A stretch of DNA of 52,602 bases from Bacillota bacterium (GTDB lineage: Bacteria > Bacillota > JAAYKD01): positions 1 to 52,602 of the forward strand of contig JAAYKD010000090.1 in the NCBI GenBank assembly GCA_012522585.1. Direction: 5' to 3'. This document shows, piece by piece, positions 50,639 to 52,602 of the stretch. Numbering within the stretch: position 1 is the stretch's first letter; every line of letters begins with the position of its first letter. Under the pieces are notes generated by a model. That model was not told where the DNA came from. It did not search any database and saw only the letters and a program-made list of their open reading frames with translations. Position numbers and translations under genes: made by a program.

Positions 50639-52381
50639 TTAAAAGCTTGCTTCAATTTTAACCAAGGCATCCTGCATCAGGGATTTTAGGAGCAATTCAG
50701 CTTTTTCTTCGCTTTTTTCCTTAACACCTATGTAAATCTTCAGTTTTGGCTCAGTTCCAGAAGGTCTGACTGCTATCCATGCCTCATTTTCCAAAAAGAA
50801 TTTGAGCACATTTTCATTGGGAAGATCAATTTTATCGTCTGTTTTCTGTAAAGACGAAACATTGACATATACTTGCCCCTCTAGGATATCCTCAATTCTT
50901 TCCACTTTTACTCCGGCGAATTCCACTGGAAGTTCAGCCCGCAAATCCACCATGGCTTTTTTGATCTTGGCTAAACCTTCTATACCTTCCAAGGTTAAAG
51001 ATTTTGTTTCGTCTAAATAATATCCATAATCTTCATAGATTTTATAGAGAAGATCATAAAGGCTCATACCTTGACTCTCGTAAAAAGCTGCCATTTCAGC
51101 CACCAGCATGGCAGTAACCACACCATCTTTGTCTCGGGCGTGAGTCCCTACTAAATAGCCATAACTCTCTTCATAACCCAATAAAAACTCATACTCTTTA
51201 GTCGATTCAAATTCTTTGATTTTTTCACCCATGTACTTAAAACCGGTAAGGGTCTTGATATTTTTCACATTTAAACTTGCCGCTATTTCCGCTCCTAAAT
51301 TGGCCGTCACGATTGTAGTGATTAAAAGGCCATTTTCGGGCAAGCGATTTAAATCCTTCAATCCATTGAGAAAATAATAGGTAAGGAGAAAACCTGTTTG
51401 GTTTCCGGTCAGAAGTAAATACTCGCCATTTCTATCAGGAATCATCACCCCTACCCTATCACTATCAGGGTCAGTGGCTAAAATTAACTTGGCCTTGACT
51501 TGTTTAGCCAGATCTAGAGCTAAATCAAAGGCTCTAGGATCTTCAGGATTGGGTGAAACTACGGTGGGAAATTCCGAATCAGGCTCTGCTTGCTCTTTGA
51601 CCAAATGAATATTGTTAAAGCCCAATCTCTGGAGCATGGTGCTCACAGGTATTTCACCGGTTCCATGTAAGGGCGTATAGACTAAAGGATAATCGGCTGC
51701 AATTTCCGCAATTTCCTTACTATATAGGGATTGTTTGAAGATAATATCGTAATAAGCCTGGTCCACATGGATGCCGGGATGGACAATCAAGCCCTGCTCT
51801 TTAGCTTTAGCAAGATCGTAAGAGGGCAAATCGTATGCTGTGATGGCTTCGATGGCTTTGGTGATGGCATCGGCTTGTTCGTTAGCTATCTGGGCCCCAT
51901 CCTGCCAAAAAACCTTGTATCCGTTGTATTGGGCTGGATTATGACTGGCTGTAACCATGATGCCGGCAATAGCCTTAAAATGCCTAACAGAAAAGGATAA
52001 TTGAGGTACAGGCCGCAATTTTTCATAGAGATAGACCTTAATACCTTGGCCTGCTAAAACAGAAGCTGCTTCTTGGGCAAACTCAGGTGAAAAACGACGA
52101 TTGTCGAAAGCAATGACCACTCCTTGGGCTTTAGCCTCTTCACCTAAGGAAACAATATAATTAGCCAAGCCTAAAGTGGCTCGACGCACCACATAGGTGT
52201 TCATTCTGTTAGTTCCTACACCTAAAATGCCTCGTAAGCCTGCTGTACCAAAGCTCAATCCTTTATAAAAGCGTTCTTCGATCTCTTGACTATCCTGAGC
52301 GATAGCTTTTAACTCTGCTTTCTCTGCTTCAGTTAAAAATTCACCTTGGAGCCATTGTAAATAAACATCTTTTGCCACCAT
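50639..52381 (-). CDS. pgcA: Alpha-phosphoglucomutase/phosphomannomutase
   Basis: 580 aa, the length of Bacillus PgcA. Motifs: substrate loop FGTAGLRGILGVGTNRMN, catalytic Ser in VTASHNPAQYNGYK, metal loop ATDPDSDRVGV, sugar loop GYEESYGYL, and phosphate loop RPSGTEPKLKIYI. It interconverts glucose 1- and 6-phosphate and feeds UDP-glucose for envelope glycans. ATG with GGGAGG; promoter 29 nt upstream. pgi and polysaccharide/SLH genes follow. Confidence 0.95.
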   Translation of the reverse strand: MVAKDVYLQWLQGEFLTEAEKAELKAIAQDSQEIEERFYKGLSFGTAGLRGILGVGTNRMNTYVVRRATLGLANYIVSLGEEAKAQGVVIAFDNRRFSPEFAQEAASVLAGQGIKVYLYEKLRPVPQLSFSVRHFKAIAGIMVTASHNPAQYNGYKVFWQDGAQIANEQADAITKAIEAITAYDLPSYDLAKAKEQGLIVHPGIHVDQAYYDIIFKQSLYSKEIAEIAADYPLVYTPLHGTGEIPVSTMLQRLGFNNIHLVKEQAEPDSEFPTVVSPNPEDPRAFDLALDLAKQVKAKLILATDPDSDRVGVMIPDRNGEYLLLTGNQTGFLLTYYFLNGLKDLNRLPENGLLITTIVTANLGAEIAASLNVKNIKTLTGFKYMGEKIKEFESTKEYEFLLGYEESYGYLVGTHARDKDGVVTAMLVAEMAAFYESQGMSLYDLLYKIYEDYGYYLDETKSLTLEGIEGLAKIKKAMVDLRAELPVEFAGVKVERIEDILEGQVYVNVSSLQKTDDKIDLPNENVLKFFLENEAWIAVRPSGTEPKLKIYIGVKEKSEEKAELLLKSLMQDALVKIEASF

Positions 52382-52409
52382 AATTAAACCTCCCTAAGAC
52401 ATTAAACCT

Positions 52410-52438
52410 ATTCTAAACTATCGTGCAGTAAAATACAA
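52410..52438 (-). promoter_or_regulatory. Promoter of pgcA
   Basis: Minus strand: TTGTAT, 17-nt spacer, TAGAAT. It ends 29 bp before the pgcA start. The remaining sequence to 52602 is AT-rich with no gene seen. Confidence 0.65.
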
Positions 52439-52602
52439 ACTTTTTAAAATCTTTTTTAACTCAGGCAAAAATTATAGGAAAACATAAATATTTTCTATAA
52501 AAAGGAAAACTAGGCTTCTTCAAGAATAAGGCAGTATACTGTATCTTCACTTTTTAGAAAAATGTTACTATCTTTGACCTTTTTAACTTAAGATTTGAAC
52601 AA

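Overview
The window looks like a chromosomal segment of an anaerobic, AT-rich Bacillota of clostridial type. Evidence: PASTA kinase/PP2C pair, IreB, DivIVA, SepF, RemA, RqcH, YlxM, PyrR, DUF1292 and SLH-domain proteins, in gene orders close to those of Bacillus/Clostridia. I cannot assign a genus. Every gene I accept is on the minus strand, so transcription runs from position 52602 towards 1. No tRNA, rRNA, insertion sequence, phage gene or CRISPR array was seen.

Layout in transcription order. (a) 52.4-45.5 kb, envelope and sugar-phosphate block: alpha-phosphoglucomutase; an O-antigen-ligase-type membrane protein with a TPR tail; an SLH protein carrying a related TPR tail; a small SLH protein with its own strong promoter. 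(b) 45.5-40.6 kb: phosphoglucose isomerase, an ECF S component overlapping a uridine-kinase-like P-loop kinase, an unrecognised 245-aa protein, a possible 19-codon leader peptide with a terminator, and a GH29 alpha-fucosidase. (c) 40.5-32.9 kb, division and lipoprotein block: ftsZ, nrdR, a HlyD-like membrane-fusion protein, yggS, sepF, divIVA, an aspartate-racemase-family gene, lspA, rluD, pyrR. (d) 32.7-29.7 kb: a solitary Na+-pumping decarboxylase beta subunit with a repeat-rich leader, then rqcH. (e) 29.5-17.0 kb: the conserved operon yicC-remA-gmk-rpoZ-priA-def-fmt-rsmB-rlmN-prpC-prkC-rsgA-rpe, without the usual coaBC. (f) 16.8-9.7 kb: ylxM-ffh-rpsP-khpA-ylqD-rimM-trmD-rplS, then lepB-rbgA-rnhB-yraN. 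(g) 9.7-0.5 kb: DUF1177, a MATE exporter, hflX and its ynbB-like partner, ireB-ruvX, a small glycine-zipper gene, DUF1292, mltG and a U32 peptidase-family gene.

Most of the window is housekeeping: translation factors, rRNA/tRNA modification, protein export, ribosome rescue, division and Ser/Thr signalling. IreB, PrkC and PrpC occur together here and probably form one envelope-stress circuit. The more unusual items are: the TPR module shared by the ligase and the adjacent SLH protein; the leader peptide and terminator before the fucosidase; nested GGTCCAATT repeats at the oadB transcription start; an in-frame 3' duplication of rpe; substitutions at key motif positions of LepB (Ser to Thr nucleophile) and RNase HII (GRG to GSG); and a 57-aa glycine-zipper gene with a TTG start.

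Start codons were reassigned for several genes (mltG, yrzB-like, rbgA, lepB, rplS, trmD, rimM, ylxM, remA, rqcH, nrdR) on the basis of Shine-Dalgarno placement and family N-termini.
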